The notes below the pieces were generated by a model. The model worked only from the letters and a program-made list of their open reading frames with translations, made no database searches and was not told where the DNA came from. A stretch of 64,000 nucleotides of DNA from Hormoscilla sp. GM7CHS1pb (lineage in GTDB: Bacteria; Cyanobacteriota; Cyanobacteriia; Cyanobacteriales; Desertifilaceae): positions 2,276,001 through 2,340,000 of the forward strand of contig JACONN010000002.1 in assembly GCA_014323675.1 (NCBI GenBank), written 5' to 3'. This document shows positions 46,418 through 55,821 of the stretch, piece after piece. Within the stretch, counting starts at the first letter, position 1; each line of letters opens with the position of its first letter. Both the position numbers and the translations under genes were made by a program.

Positions 46418-47839
46418 ATGGATGTCCAAGAAGTCCAGAAATGGCTAGATGAGTTAGTGGTGGCCAAAACGGGCAAACACTTGAATACCCTGGAACAAGA
46501 GGTGTTGACCGGGATCTGGGATAATGCCAAATACAGGGAAATTGCCTCACGCCATTACTGTTCGGAAGCAAACGTCAAGAGAGTCGCTGGCAATTTATTT
46601 AAACTGGTATCAGAGGAATTAGGCGAGAAAGTTAATAAATCAAACTTCCGCGCGGCAATGGAACGGTATCATATATCTACAAATGCTGGTAATTTCGTAC
46701 AAAGTAAATTTGAATTTGTCGGAGGTAACATTAATCTCTGTGGGGAAAGTCTGCACTCTGGCGAAACGGCACAAAACCGATCGCCCTCTACCACCCCAGA
46801 CAACCTTAAACCGGAAAAACGCCACGATCTCACCTCAGCACCGGAATGCGATCGAAGAAGCAACCGCACCGAGGAACTAACAACCCTCAAACAATGGATC
46901 CTCGGAGAAAATAGCCGCATCGTCACCATTTGCGGATTATCCGGTATCGGTAAAACCACCCTCGCCAGAGAACTGGTCGAACAAATCAAAGATAACTTCG
47001 ATCGGGCGATCTGGCGCAGTCACGGTCAATTTGCCACCCTCAACTCCCTGACAACAAACTTAATTGAGTTTCTCAGTCAACCGATCGTGTCCAGAGACGC
47101 CATGGGTGGGCGCTCTCGGACACGATCGGCAACTCAACTACCTGCGATCCTTGACTACCTGCGATCGCACTCTTGCCCGATCGTACTAGACGACATGCAA
47201 GAAATCTGCGCCAGTGGCGAATATGCCGGGACTTACCTACCAGAATATGAAAATTACGGCAAATTCTTAAAACAGATCGGGCGATCGGCCCACAAGAGTT
47301 GCTTGCTACTGCTGAGTTGGGAACAACCGATAGAAATGGCCACGGTCGAAAACCGCTACTGTCGCACATTACAACTGCAAGGTTTAGGAGAGTCAGGGGG
47401 AGAAATCTTGAAAAGCAAAGGATTGAGAGATGAAGATAGATGGTTAGAACTAATCGACCTTTACGGCGGCAACCCATCCTGGTTAAATATAATTGCTTCT
47501 ACTATCCAAGAATTATTTAACGGTAGCGTCACTCAATTATTATCTTGTCCCACAGTATTTTTAGGAGATCTAGAACGAGTATTGCAGGAGTATTATCAAA
47601 GGTTGTCCGACTCAGAGAAACAGGTGCTAATTTGGTTAGGGAGTAAAGATGTAGCGGTAGATATTTCCCGAAAACCGCGAAACTTCCCCTTATCTCAGCC
47701 CGAGTTGTGGAAAGCAGTACAGTCTTTGAAGAGACGTTGTTTAGTTGAGAAAGTAACAGAGTCGGAAGCATCGCGCTTTATCCTGCAACCTGTGATTAAG
47801 GAGTTTGCGAAAAATCTATCTCAGCAGGTTAGCGGGTAA
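46418..47839 (+). CDS. vMAP-type HTH + NB-ARC STAND NTPase
   Basis: 473 aa from the ATG at 46418 (MDVQEVQKWLDELVVAKTGK), the conserved start of the vMAP N-terminal domain; the longer frame from 46361 adds 19 unrelated residues. The N-terminal domain runs to SEELGEKVNKSNFRAAMERY. A linker follows, then NB-ARC: Walker A TICGLSGIGKTTLAREL (about residue 190), Walker B SCPIVLDDMQEI (about 270), GGNPSWLNIIASTIQELF, and a winged-helix end. STAND ATPases of this type act as signal-dependent switches. No C-terminal sensor (WD40/TPR) is fused. A dispersed palindrome inserted at 47081-47129 adds about 16 residues between helices (VSRDAMGGRSRTRSA) without breaking the frame. Confidence 0.88.
   Translation: MDVQEVQKWLDELVVAKTGKHLNTLEQEVLTGIWDNAKYREIASRHYCSEANVKRVAGNLFKLVSEELGEKVNKSNFRAAMERYHISTNAGNFVQSKFEFVGGNINLCGESLHSGETAQNRSPSTTPDNLKPEKRHDLTSAPECDRRSNRTEELTTLKQWILGENSRIVTICGLSGIGKTTLARELVEQIKDNFDRAIWRSHGQFATLNSLTTNLIEFLSQPIVSRDAMGGRSRTRSATQLPAILDYLRSHSCPIVLDDMQEICASGEYAGTYLPEYENYGKFLKQIGRSAHKSCLLLLSWEQPIEMATVENRYCRTLQLQGLGESGGEILKSKGLRDEDRWLELIDLYGGNPSWLNIIASTIQELFNGSVTQLLSCPTVFLGDLERVLQEYYQRLSDSEKQVLIWLGSKDVAVDISRKPRNFPLSQPELWKAVQSLKRRCLVEKVTESEASRFILQPVIKEFAKNLSQQVSG
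47081..47129. repeat. Palindromic repeat inserted in-frame within the NB-ARC domain
   Basis: Arms CCGATCGTGTCC and GGACACGATCGG enclose AGAGACGCCATGGGTGGGCG plus CTCTC. It resembles the GGGTGGGTGCTCC elements at 12.1-12.26 kb and 43.2 kb. Related NB-ARC proteins lack residues here. Confidence 0.75.
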
Positions 47840-48122
47840 GGGATTTAGCGGTAGTTTACCACTTTCCCAACGTTCGATCGACTAATTCTTCCAAAGGAAT
47901 GTACAGGGGAGTGCCACCCCTTTCCTCTACTGTGCTACCAGTCGCGCCACGAGCGAGCAGAATCTGAATGTACTAGCTATCAGCTGATAGCAGGGAACCA
48001 GCGATCTGGGTAATTTCCTCAAACCGCGATCGGGCCAGAATGTATTGATGATTACCAAAATCTCGCGATAGGTAATGGTTGCGTGCGTTCGCCTATGTCG
48101 CGAGTATGAGAGAATGGTAATA
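47840..48122. other. Intergenic region with a minus-strand gene relic
   Basis: The minus strand from about 47960 reads QILLARGATGSTVEERGGTP and LYIPLEELVDRTLGKW, then a stop. This is coding-like but has no start; upstream is TAGCTATCAGCTGATAGC, a palindrome. Probably the tail of a lost gene. Confidence 0.4.
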
Positions 48123-48440
48123 ATGAAGAATAAAGAATCAGAAAAATCCAGTCAAAACAAGAAGTCCGGTTTATTGGAGGTGGCCTTGGTATCGATCGAA
48201 ACTGTGGGGAACAAGCTGCCCGATCCGGTGACGTTATTCTTTTACCTCTCCATTGCGGTGCTGGTTATCAGCGCGATCGCGGGTGGGGCGAAGATCGCGG
48301 TTATTCACACCCAAGAAACCATCCCGGCCATATCACTGCTGACTGGCATCCGTAGTCCGGGCCCTGTCAGTAAATTGTCAGCTCGACCTTCACAATTCTC
48401 CATTTATTTCCAATTTTTTTCTGCTTGTTCCAGAACATAG
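48123..48440 (+). pseudogene. AbgT-family transporter, N-terminal fragment
   Basis: From the ATG at 48123: a charged N-terminus, then LLEVALVSIETVGNKLPDPV and TLFFYLSIAVLVISAIAGGA, the first membrane segment of AbgT (p-aminobenzoyl-glutamate) transporters. Similarity ends at about 48360 (ETIPAISLLTGI); family members are about 500 aa. The rest of the frame is sequence that belongs to the 3' end of the converging cytochrome gene, so the gene was truncated by a rearrangement. Confidence 0.65.
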
Positions 48441-48745
48441 GCGGAGACATCCTCTATCTCCTGTGCAGTTAAGCGGTCTTTGTAGGCGGACATCGGGCTT
48501 TTTCCCTTGGTCACCAAAGAGGCGATCGCCCCTAGGGAATCCCTTTTATATCGTTTTAAGGCGCGTTTTTTCAGATTTTTGCCCCGCCTGATAATATTCC
48601 CGCCCCCTGGATGACAGCCAGCACAGTGGACTTGGAATATTTTAGCACCATTAGCAGTATCTGCGGCTCGTGCTGTGGGAATCCCTGGGACAGGTGCCAG
48701 GGACAGTGACAGAATTAGTAGTCCCAGGATGAGTAACTTTTTCAA
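48404..48745 (-). CDS. c-type cytochrome, cytochrome c6 family (c6C-like)
   Basis: 113 aa. A signal peptide (LLILGLLILSLSLAPVPGIP, cleavage after TARA) directs it to the thylakoid lumen/periplasm. The heme motif VHCAGCHPGG (CXXCH) is at about residue 42, and the likely axial Met is in KGKSPMSAYKDRLTAQEIED. The mature length of about 85 aa fits cytochrome c6. Sequence details (SPMSAYKD rather than the AMPAF of classical PetJ) suggest the c6C-like subgroup of uncertain redox partner. It converges with and overlaps the tail of the AbgT fragment. Confidence 0.88.
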   Translation of the reverse strand: MKKLLILGLLILSLSLAPVPGIPTARAADTANGAKIFQVHCAGCHPGGGNIIRRGKNLKKRALKRYKRDSLGAIASLVTKGKSPMSAYKDRLTAQEIEDVSAYVLEQAEKNWK

Positions 48746-48815
48746 TTTTCCTGACCTGAATATGATATGCTGTTGTTAGAGTATTGTAACCGATAATAGC
48801 TCTTCAGAAGAAGCC

Positions 48816-49586
48816 ATGAAAGCCAACATCGATAAATTGACCGTACCCAAGACGATCCGCATCTCTCTAGGGGCGGCGATCGCCGGGCTGTGCCTTGCCA
48901 GTGGGGGACTGCTAGCTCAGAGACTGCTGCCAGTTTCCCAAGATCTGATTAACTTAAACTCCGATAACGGAGAGCAGTTACTGATAGAAAGCAAGGCCCG
49001 CAAGGACTATTTGCCTCTTTCTATTCACTTCGTCACCCAGTCCAATCGAGCTTACTGCGGGGTGGCGAGTATAGTCATGGTGCTGAATGCTTTGCCTATT
49101 GAGGCCCCAGAAGCACCTGCATATGGGACTTATCGCATTTTCACTCAGGAGAACTTTTTTGCTAATGCCCAAACCAAGAAAGTGCTCAAACCCGAAGTCG
49201 TATCTCGCCAAGGCATGACTTTGTCCGAGTTGGGCAAACTGTTAGCAAGCTATCCTGTTAAGGCCGAAGTTTATCACGGTGGTGATGTGAGTCTGGAGGA
49301 GTTTCGCGCCCTGGCGGTGCAGAATTTACGAGAGTCAGAAAATTTTGTCTTAGTCAACTATTTGCGGAAATCAATTGGTCAGGAAAGGGGCGGACATATC
49401 TCGCCCTTAGCTGCTTACCACAAAGAGACAGACCGCTTTCTCATCCTGGATGTCTCTCGCTACAAATACCCTCCTGTTTGGGTAAAAGCAGAGGAACTCT
49501 GGCAGGCAATGGCGACAGTAGATTTTACTTCCGGCAAGACGCGAGGTTTCGTCCTCGTCACTGGCCACAATGGCAGGCCAATATAA
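48816..49586 (+). CDS. pcs: Phytochelatin synthase-like gamma-glutamylcysteine dipeptidyltranspeptidase
   Basis: 256 aa, typical of the short cyanobacterial form (Nostoc alr0975-like), which removes Gly from glutathione and has weak phytochelatin synthesis. The catalytic triad is visible: Cys in SNRAYCGVASIVMVLNAL, His in GGHISPLAAYHKETD, Asp in LILDVSRYKYPPVWV. An N-terminal hydrophobic segment (AAIAGLCLASGGLLAQRLL) suggests a signal/anchor. It belongs with the window's metal/metalloid tolerance genes (arsM, arsC), though it is not adjacent. It diverges from the cytochrome gene with 70 bp between them. Confidence 0.93.
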   Translation: MKANIDKLTVPKTIRISLGAAIAGLCLASGGLLAQRLLPVSQDLINLNSDNGEQLLIESKARKDYLPLSIHFVTQSNRAYCGVASIVMVLNALPIEAPEAPAYGTYRIFTQENFFANAQTKKVLKPEVVSRQGMTLSELGKLLASYPVKAEVYHGGDVSLEEFRALAVQNLRESENFVLVNYLRKSIGQERGGHISPLAAYHKETDRFLILDVSRYKYPPVWVKAEELWQAMATVDFTSGKTRGFVLVTGHNGRPI

Positions 49587-49589
49587 AGC

Positions 49590-49835
49590 ATTACGCAACC
49601 GGGCATTACCCATCCGCGACAGCCTGGGTTTACCATGTACAGATCGCGTGCTCGCGACACGCTGACGCTGTCGCGCTAGAGCCACATCTGAGCGCAACCG
49701 GTGTCAACCCGGCATTCCCAGCCACTTGACGAGCATTTTTATAGGCCCCAATAGTACCGATTTCTGCCAACAGGACAGCGGCACTATGAGATGCCCAGGG
49801 ATCGTTGTCAACAGATTCCGCTGCTCTTTCCCTCT
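49590..49835 (-). pseudogene. IS110/IS1111-family transposase C-terminal remnant
   Basis: The minus strand reads SHSAAVLLAEIGTIGAYKNA, then RQVAGNAGLTPVALRCG, an inserted repeat (TCGCGACACGCTGACGCTGT), and in another frame GKPRLSRMGNARLRNALYWP plus AIVA. This is the Transposase_20 end of IS110 elements. There is no start and no catalytic N-terminus. Confidence 0.7.
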
Positions 49836-49837
49836 CG

Positions 49838-50618
49838 TTAATTTCCTTCCAGTATCTGCACTTCATCACCTACCTGTAAAATCTTACCAGCGGACGATGC
49901 TGGGATGCGCGTGTTCACACTCAGTCTGTAAAAATGGTTGAAGCGAGATGCAGCAACCCACCCGGGCAAAGTTTCTTTCCGCTTGGCCGCGAATATCTTT
50001 TGGAAATCTGGGTATGCTTCCCCAGTCATAGAGTTTCGTGTGGGCACCACGCAACGCTGACAGGGATTTACTCCTTCGATCGAAACATCTCCTATCTTAA
50101 ACCATATGCTAGCATTACTGTCTGAGGCAAACAACCGATCTTCCCAGAATGCTGGCACCCCCTCTATTTCTAGATTAGCCCGCAGGCGCGATCGCATCTC
50201 CGACACGCTTACTCCCGGAAACCAAGATGCTGCTTGGGCGATCGTCTCCGTACTAATTACTGTCGGGCCAAAAGCCTCAGTATCATCTGGAAAGCCCTTG
50301 AGTGAGTTTTGCTGCAACTGACAAACCAAAATATTCACTTAACCATGTTTCTAGCTGACTGCGTTCCCGATGCAGATGAAAAACTTGTTCTGCTTCTCCC
50401 TCCTGAATTGAAACTCTTATCATAGAAGCATCAAACTTAGCCCTAAGTTTGTGAATCTTAACATTCCGCTTGCCATTGACAAACCTATTTTTATCGTCAA
50501 GCATAGCAAATTCTCGGTCATGTTCTAGCGCACCGCCAGTCGTTACCTTTGCTTGCTTGACAGCAACTCCATCCAAAGCTTTGATCGGGTAAATTAAAAT
50601 CCGGGCTAGGTAAGGCAT
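49838..50618 (-). pseudogene. MOSC-domain protein (YcbX-like), one frameshift
   Basis: Frame 1 (50283-50618) is the MOSC N-terminal beta-barrel: MPYLARILIYPIKALDGVAV, HDREFAMLDDKNRFVNGKRN. Frame 2 (49838 to about 50309) continues NSLKGFPDDTEAFGPTVIST and contains the MOSC core NPCQRCVVPTRNSMTGEAYP with the conserved Cys. Removing one A from the A4 run (T4 on the plus strand, 50307-50310) makes a continuous protein of about 259 aa. MOSC proteins handle sulfur or N-hydroxylated substrates with a molybdenum cofactor. Probably a functional gene with a sequencing or recent indel. Confidence 0.8.
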
Positions 50619-50933
50619 TTTTATTGTTGGTTGTTAGTTGTTAGTTGTTGGTTGTTAGATTGCGGTCTGGAATAACCGATGCAACATTACAAATTTGGAA
50701 ACAATATCTGTCTGCAATGCGCGACAGAAGCATCATAGGTTTATGCATATTTTTGCTAACTCCGTTAATCTGAGGATGCCTTTAGGGTAAGACAATTACA
50801 ATTATGGCAGACATGAGAAAATCTGCAATCATGTGTCTTAAGGGGACAAGAGATGGTAAACTGACAATTGCGAGGAAAGTTAGTATAATCCCAGACAGCA
50901 TGTAATATCAGAAGATTTAAGGGAGTTTTAAGT

Positions 50934-51644
50934 ATGAGCACGCTCACTGACCCGGTAAAAGTGATGAAACAGGAAGTGGGGAAAGCAGCCGCAGCCCGCG
51001 TCCAGTCTGGTACGATCGTAGGGTTGGGGACCGGGTCAACTACGGCCTACGCGATCGAGCATTTGGGCGTAAGGCTGAAATCAGGAGACCTCAAAGACAT
51101 CCAAGGCATCCCCACATCCTTTCAAGCGGAAGTGCTGGCCAAACAATATGGCATCCCCTTAACCACCCTGGATGCCGTTGACCGCATAGACATTGCCATT
51201 GACGGCGCAGATGAAGTAGACCCACAAAAGAACCTAATCAAAGGTGGTGGCGCGGCCCACACTCGGGAAAAGGTTGTGGACTCTCTGGCAGACCAGTTTA
51301 TCGTCGTCGTAGACGCTGGGAAACTGGTAGACCTGCTGGGTTCCACCTTCCTGCTGCCAGTAGAAGTGATTCCGATGGCTATGACACCGGTAATGCGCGC
51401 CATAGAGAAACTGGGCGGTAAACCAGAACTGCGGATGGGTGTCAAAAAAGCTGGACCCGCGATCACCGACCAAGGCAATATGGTGATCGATGTCAAGTTT
51501 GACTCTATTGATAACCCAGCAGAACTAGAAAAGACTCTCAATAACCTTCCCGGCGTTTTGGAAAATGGTTTATTCGTAGGCGTCGCCGACTTAGTCCTAG
51601 TAGGCGAAGTTAAAGATGGAAACCCAGTAGTGAGGGAAATGTGA
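50934..51644 (+). CDS. rpiA: Ribose-5-phosphate isomerase A
   Basis: 236 aa, full length. Interconverts ribose-5-P and ribulose-5-P in the Calvin cycle and pentose phosphate pathway. Motifs: [18 protein letters not shown] (phosphate loop), [20 protein letters not shown] and [16 protein letters not shown] with the catalytic residues, then a C-terminal [20 protein letters not shown]. The start ATG at 50934 has AAGGGAG upstream. It is followed by a CAGAAACCC-type inverted repeat that may end transcription. Confidence 0.96.
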   Translation: MSTLTDPVKVMKQEVGKAAAARVQSGTIVGLGTGSTTAYAIEHLGVRLKSGDLKDIQGIPTSFQAEVLAKQYGIPLTTLDAVDRIDIAIDGADEVDPQKNLIKGGGAAHTREKVVDSLADQFIVVVDAGKLVDLLGSTFLLPVEVIPMAMTPVMRAIEKLGGKPELRMGVKKAGPAITDQGNMVIDVKFDSIDNPAELEKTLNNLPGVLENGLFVGVADLVLVGEVKDGNPVVREM

Positions 51645-51684
51645 TAGTTGATGGTTGATTGCTAATTGTTGATTGCTAGAATTA

Positions 51685-51717
51685 AGAAACCCGGTTTTTA
51701 CTCCATACCGGGTTTCT
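51685..51717 (+). terminator. Inverted repeat after rpiA
   Basis: AGAAACCCGG / CCGGGTTTCT arms around a 13-nt loop, 40 bp after the rpiA stop. Member of the dispersed AGAAACCCGG family; terminator role inferred. Confidence 0.5.
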
Positions 51718-51848
51718 CGGACGCAGCGCATCCCGGAGATCGAGCGCAGCGAGATCGGAGAGGAGAGCACTCTCCCAGGCGAGACAAGTCCTACGCAACT
51801 AACTTATTACAGTGGGACTGCAGAACCCAATCCCTAATCTTACTTAGC

Positions 51849-52895
51849 TTATACAGCTCTGGAAGATTGATTTAAGTGGCGAGCTAGGAGTTTAGTTTTC
51901 AGACCTAACTCAATAACTTCCAGCACTTTAGTCATGCCTGTAGTGTTAATCATTTCTGGAGTTATGCCTGCACGTTGGGCAGCTTGAAGCGCTTTTTCTG
52001 TTAGGGAGTGACTAGCATAACCAGTGACAATCAAAACAAAATCCGCATTAGCAATGTGATTTTCTGCCTGTTGAGCTAACTGTAATCCATCTTGAGCCGT
52101 ACACCAGGTCAGGCTGACCTGAGAATTCCGCAGACGATTTTTTACAGCCGTGGCCAGTCGGTCATGTCCGCCAAAAATCACTACCTTACCCTCTAGAACT
52201 ATGTAGGGGTTGGGTCGTTTTTCCGATATGCGATGACGGGTGCGCGGTTGCACGCTGCGGACAGTTTCCACCCGCGATCGGTTCTCCATCGCTCTGTCGT
52301 AAATAAAGTTGAGGGTTTGCTCGTAGGTACCTCGCAGGCGGGCAACGGGTCCTTCTTTAGAGTGGGTATTGATCTGGTTAATTAGGGCATCGATGACTTC
52401 TTGGAGGGCGTTAATGGCTTTGAGGTCATCGATGTAAGCTCGGATCGCGATCGCCCCATCAGTAGCGCTATAGAAATCTTGTTGCTCGGCAATCATATCC
52501 AGTAAGTCAGCCTTGAGTTCGTGCCGCCAGTGGTTAGTTTGCTCTGCTAGTCGCTCGTCTAGTAAGCGTTCCTCATTGAGAATCAGCTGACGGTCTGCAA
52601 CCTGAGCTGCTAAGACGGGAGCCTCCTCCAACTGTCGTCGCAGATCGGCGGCTTTTCCCTCTAGTTTCTCACGAATAGCGCTACCATTGACATTCATACG
52701 ATCGAACTTTGCGAGGGTTTGCTCTAGGTCGGCGAGTAAAGGTTCCACTCGCTTGCGAATCTCGGCCACAGCTTTTTGGACCTGTTCGTCCCGTTGCTGC
52801 TCTAGGCGCGTTGCTTCCAGCTCTAGCTTGGCCGTGGCCAGCAAGTCTTGCACGGAAGTTTCCAAGTGGTCTAGTTCAGAAATGTCCATTTGCAC
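51849..52895 (-). CDS. Coiled-coil protein with C-terminal DUF2325 domain
   Basis: 348 aa. Residues 1-140 are heptad-rich (EATRLEQQRDEQVQKAVAEI, DLRRQLEEAPVLAAQVADRQ). A middle helical part ends at RVETVRSVQPRTRHR. The last 100 residues are DUF2325-like: GKVVIFGGHDRLATAVKNRL, NADFVLIVTGYASHSLTEKA. DUF2325 has a Rossmann-like core of unknown function. The start ATG at 52895 gives MQMDISELDHLETSVQDLLA; MDISEL at residue 3 is equally possible. It converges with rpiA. Confidence 0.8.
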   Translation of the reverse strand: MQMDISELDHLETSVQDLLATAKLELEATRLEQQRDEQVQKAVAEIRKRVEPLLADLEQTLAKFDRMNVNGSAIREKLEGKAADLRRQLEEAPVLAAQVADRQLILNEERLLDERLAEQTNHWRHELKADLLDMIAEQQDFYSATDGAIAIRAYIDDLKAINALQEVIDALINQINTHSKEGPVARLRGTYEQTLNFIYDRAMENRSRVETVRSVQPRTRHRISEKRPNPYIVLEGKVVIFGGHDRLATAVKNRLRNSQVSLTWCTAQDGLQLAQQAENHIANADFVLIVTGYASHSLTEKALQAAQRAGITPEMINTTGMTKVLEVIELGLKTKLLARHLNQSSRAV

Positions 52896-53139
52896 ATAGG
52901 TGAGTTAAGGTACAGTAGGTCTGGTATGGTTATGAGTCCCCGATATCTCTTGTGTGCCGAGTGCTCGCCTCTACGGGACTGCGCTCCTGGGACAAGAGCA
53001 CAACAAGAGATATCGAAAAACCCGGCCCATCAAAAGGGGGTGTATGATGAAGGGGACTTGAGCTGATCTTATCGCTGATCTTGCTGCGCTAACGGGCAGA
53101 CACAAACGGATTGAACTGATTCGGAACCCACTCAAACCC
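52896..53139. other. Intergenic region, no gene seen
   Basis: Holds an imperfect inverted pair CGATATCTCTTGTGTGCCG / CACAACAAGAGATATCG (about 52940-53017), which is another palindromic element. It is the presumed promoter region of the aldo/keto reductase remnant. Confidence 0.5.
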
Positions 53140-53343
53140 ATGCAATACAGACGATTTGAGCGCACAGAATTACAAATACCTGTATTCTCCTGTGGCGGCA
53201 TGCGCTACCAGTACAAGTGGCAGGATATGCCAGCAGCTGCCTCGTTTCTTGGCTCTGCCTGGGAACGCAAGGACAACCAGCGCAATCTGGAAGCGACTAT
53301 TCGCCAGTCTGTGGAAGTCGGCATCAATCACATAGAAACGGCG
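53140..53343 (+). pseudogene. Aldo/keto reductase, 5' part
   Basis: Starts MQYRRFERTELQIPVFSCGG and MRYQYKWQDMP, the family N-terminus. A SFLGSAWERK segment from a CTCTGCCTGGGAACG repeat follows, then DNQRNLEATIRQSVEVGINH and IETA. The frame is cut by the IS66-type element at 53344; the rest of the gene is at 55367. Confidence 0.75.
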
Positions 53344-55366
53344 TAATTGCTCAAGATCTTGGTGGTGAAGGAATATGGGTACTGCCGGTACTGCATAGTT
53401 ACTCGGGCCATCGGACTGGAGTGAACAGCCCTTGTACTGCCTCGGAATGCCTAACAGGACAAGAGCAATTTTTGAGGAGCGAAAACTTCTCAAATGCTTA
53501 CGGGGTGGGGGGTTTTGACCTCGAAGTGGTGAGTCGGCAGCCGAGCGCCCGAATATGCAGTTGAGATGCGCGACAGCTGATTTTTTTCAAAATCCCGCGC
53601 CCAGGGTTGACAAATTCGATAAATAAGTAGTAAGTTGGAAGACATGACTAAGAATTGGCTTGCTGACCTCGACCAAGACACAGAGAATCTCGACCCAAAA
53701 AGTCGGGAAGTTTTGCAGCGGTTACTCAATTACCTAGAAGACCTATACAGCCAAAACCTTGAATTGAAAGCTGACAATCAACGATTGAGAGATGAAATAG
53801 CCGCGCTCAAAGGGCACAAGGGAAAACCTGACATCAAACCTCAAGCCAAAGCTGATACTTCTAAAGCTGATACTTCTGCGGAGGCCAAACCAGAGCAGCC
53901 CAATAGTCGAGAGCGAAAAAAGAAAAAACCGAAAACCCCCCCCAGGAACGTCGCCAACTTATTCATATTGACAGAGAAGAGGTTATCAAACTGGCTCGGA
54001 GTAACTTGCCGTCAGATATCACCCATAGAGGCTACCGAGAAGTAACAATTCAAAATATTATATTTAAAACAGACACGGTTATTTATCGACTAGAAAGACT
54101 CTATTCACCTAGTACGGAGAAATTTTACGAAGCCCAGTTGCCGCAAGGATTAAAAGGCAAATCTTACGGGAGTGAACTCGAAGCATTTGTTCTCACTTTG
54201 TATTATCAGTTACGAGTGCCAGAAGAAAAGATTCTTAAATTGTTGCCGTCTCAGGGAATAGTAATCTCGGCGGGAAAAATATCTAACTTAATAACTCGGC
54301 AATATTTAAGAGAATTTACTGAAGAACGAAATGCTATTTTAGAAGCGGGACTGGGCAGTACCAGTTATCACCAAATTGATGATACGGGGATGCGGGTTAA
54401 TGGGAAAAATTGCTATGTATTCACACTCTGCAATCCTTACTATAGCAGTTTTTTTACCAGAGAGCGCAAAAACTCTGAAACAGTTCTCCAAATGTTAAAC
54501 GAATTGCAGTTGGATCCAACTGAATTAGCAGTTGTTCAATCAGATGATTTAGTTGACAGTATTTTGCCTGACAAGAAGAAAAAGCAGCTCGGGGACTACA
54601 TAGATATTTTGGTGGCTGATGACGCGGGACAATTTCACAACCAGACGAACCATCGTAGTTTATGCTGGATTCATGAAGGACGACACTACGAAAAGCTGAC
54701 TCCTCTGGTTCCCTCTCATCAAAAAAGCCTGGCACAATTTCTCTCTTATTTTTGGATTTACTATTATCAACTCAAAGCCTATCAACAGCAAAGCACAGAA
54801 GAGCAGCGACAACAAAAACTGTTGCTTGAAACCGAATTTGACAAATTGTTTTCCCGTCAAACCGGATACAGTGCTTTAGATCATAGAATTGATTTAACAA
54901 AACAGAAGAAGCCTTATTTACTATTAGTTCTAGATTTTCCTGAAGTTCCTCTTGACAATAATGAGGCAGAGCGGACAGTCCGGGAGTATGTGATTAAGCG
55001 CAAAATCTCCAATGGAACCCGCACTCTACAGGGGACTCAGGCGTGGGAAGTGTTTTTGGCTCTGGTTGACACCTGCCGCAAAAACGGAGTGAATTTTTAT
55101 TCGTACATTAAGGATCGAATTTCCAAATCTTTCAAGATGCCAGCGTTGTCCACGCTAATTCAACAGATGCAGCCGCCAAAACCAACATAAACATAAACCA
55201 TTGACTCCAAGTCTCGCTTGTGTAGTTTCCACCTAAGCACCAAGGGTGTTACAGCTCCTTGTTATAAAGGACAGACTCATTAAGTGCGACATCAGCTCCT
55301 GTTTAAAAAGCTGCAGGAGCTACTCTCGTGTGGAAATCACTCCCCACCAACATATTGAGCAACTTC
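53344..55366 (+). mobile_element. IS66-family insertion sequence in the aldo/keto reductase gene
   Basis: The target duplication GAAACGGCG is present on both sides (53335-53343 and 55367-55375). The ends are inverted repeats: the left end contains TTGCTCAAGATCTTGGTGGT, and the right end on the other strand reads TTGCTCAATATGTTGGTGGG. The length is 2023 bp and it carries a single transposase gene, without the tnpA/tnpB accessory genes. Confidence 0.88.
53644..55190 (+). pseudogene. IS66-family transposase, one frameshift at a C8 run
   Basis: The N-terminal frame (MTKNWLADLDQDTENLDPKS, a leucine-zipper-like YSQNLELKADNQRLRDEIAA, a Lys/Pro-rich linker) ends beyond C8 at 53936-53943. One more C would continue into QERRQLIHIDREEVIKLARS and the catalytic frame: HQIDDTGMRVNGKN (D), VADDAGQFHN (D), PLDNNEAERTVREYVIKRKI (E), the IS66 DDE core. 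The full protein would be about 515 aa. A single homopolymer change separates it from an intact transposase, so the element may be active or the base may be miscalled. Confidence 0.88.
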
Positions 55367-55785
55367 GAAACGGCGAGGGGCTATGGCACCTCGGAGATGC
55401 AGCTAGGTAAGCCCCAGTTTCCTCGCGAACAGCTGATTGTCCAGACCAAGGTTAGTCCCAAGTCAGACACAGTCGCAGTTTGAGCAGTCCCTGGCTTTCC
55501 TGAAGCTGGACTATGTCGATTTGCTGTCCCTGCACGGTATCAATAATTGTCAAAACTATTGAGACCGATCGGTTTGACTACGTGAATCTGCACTGGTACT
55601 ACATCAATCAAGTTAACTGGCCTGCTATAGAAGCTGCGCAACGCCAGGATATGGGTGTTTTCATCATCAGTCCTTCCGATAAGGGCGGAAAACTTTACGA
55701 ACCGCCGCCCAAGTTGGTAGAATTGTGCAAACCCCTGAGTCCGATGCAGTTTAATGACCTGTTTTGCTCGTTCCCAGGCAGAGCC
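55367..55785 (+). pseudogene. Aldo/keto reductase, 3' part (degenerate)
   Basis: Resumes ETARGYGTSEMQLG and FPREQLIVQTKVSPK, then after frame changes EQSLAFLKLDYVDLLSLHGI, FDYVNLHWYYINQVNWPAIE, AAQRQDMGVFIISPSDKGGK. It ends in a CGTTCCCAGGCAGAGCCTGG palindrome. Besides the IS insertion there are internal deletions, so this gene was decaying independently. Confidence 0.75.
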
Positions 55786-55821
55786 TGGGAACGAAAATCT
55801 AGAGGCTCTGGCTCCCCGCCC

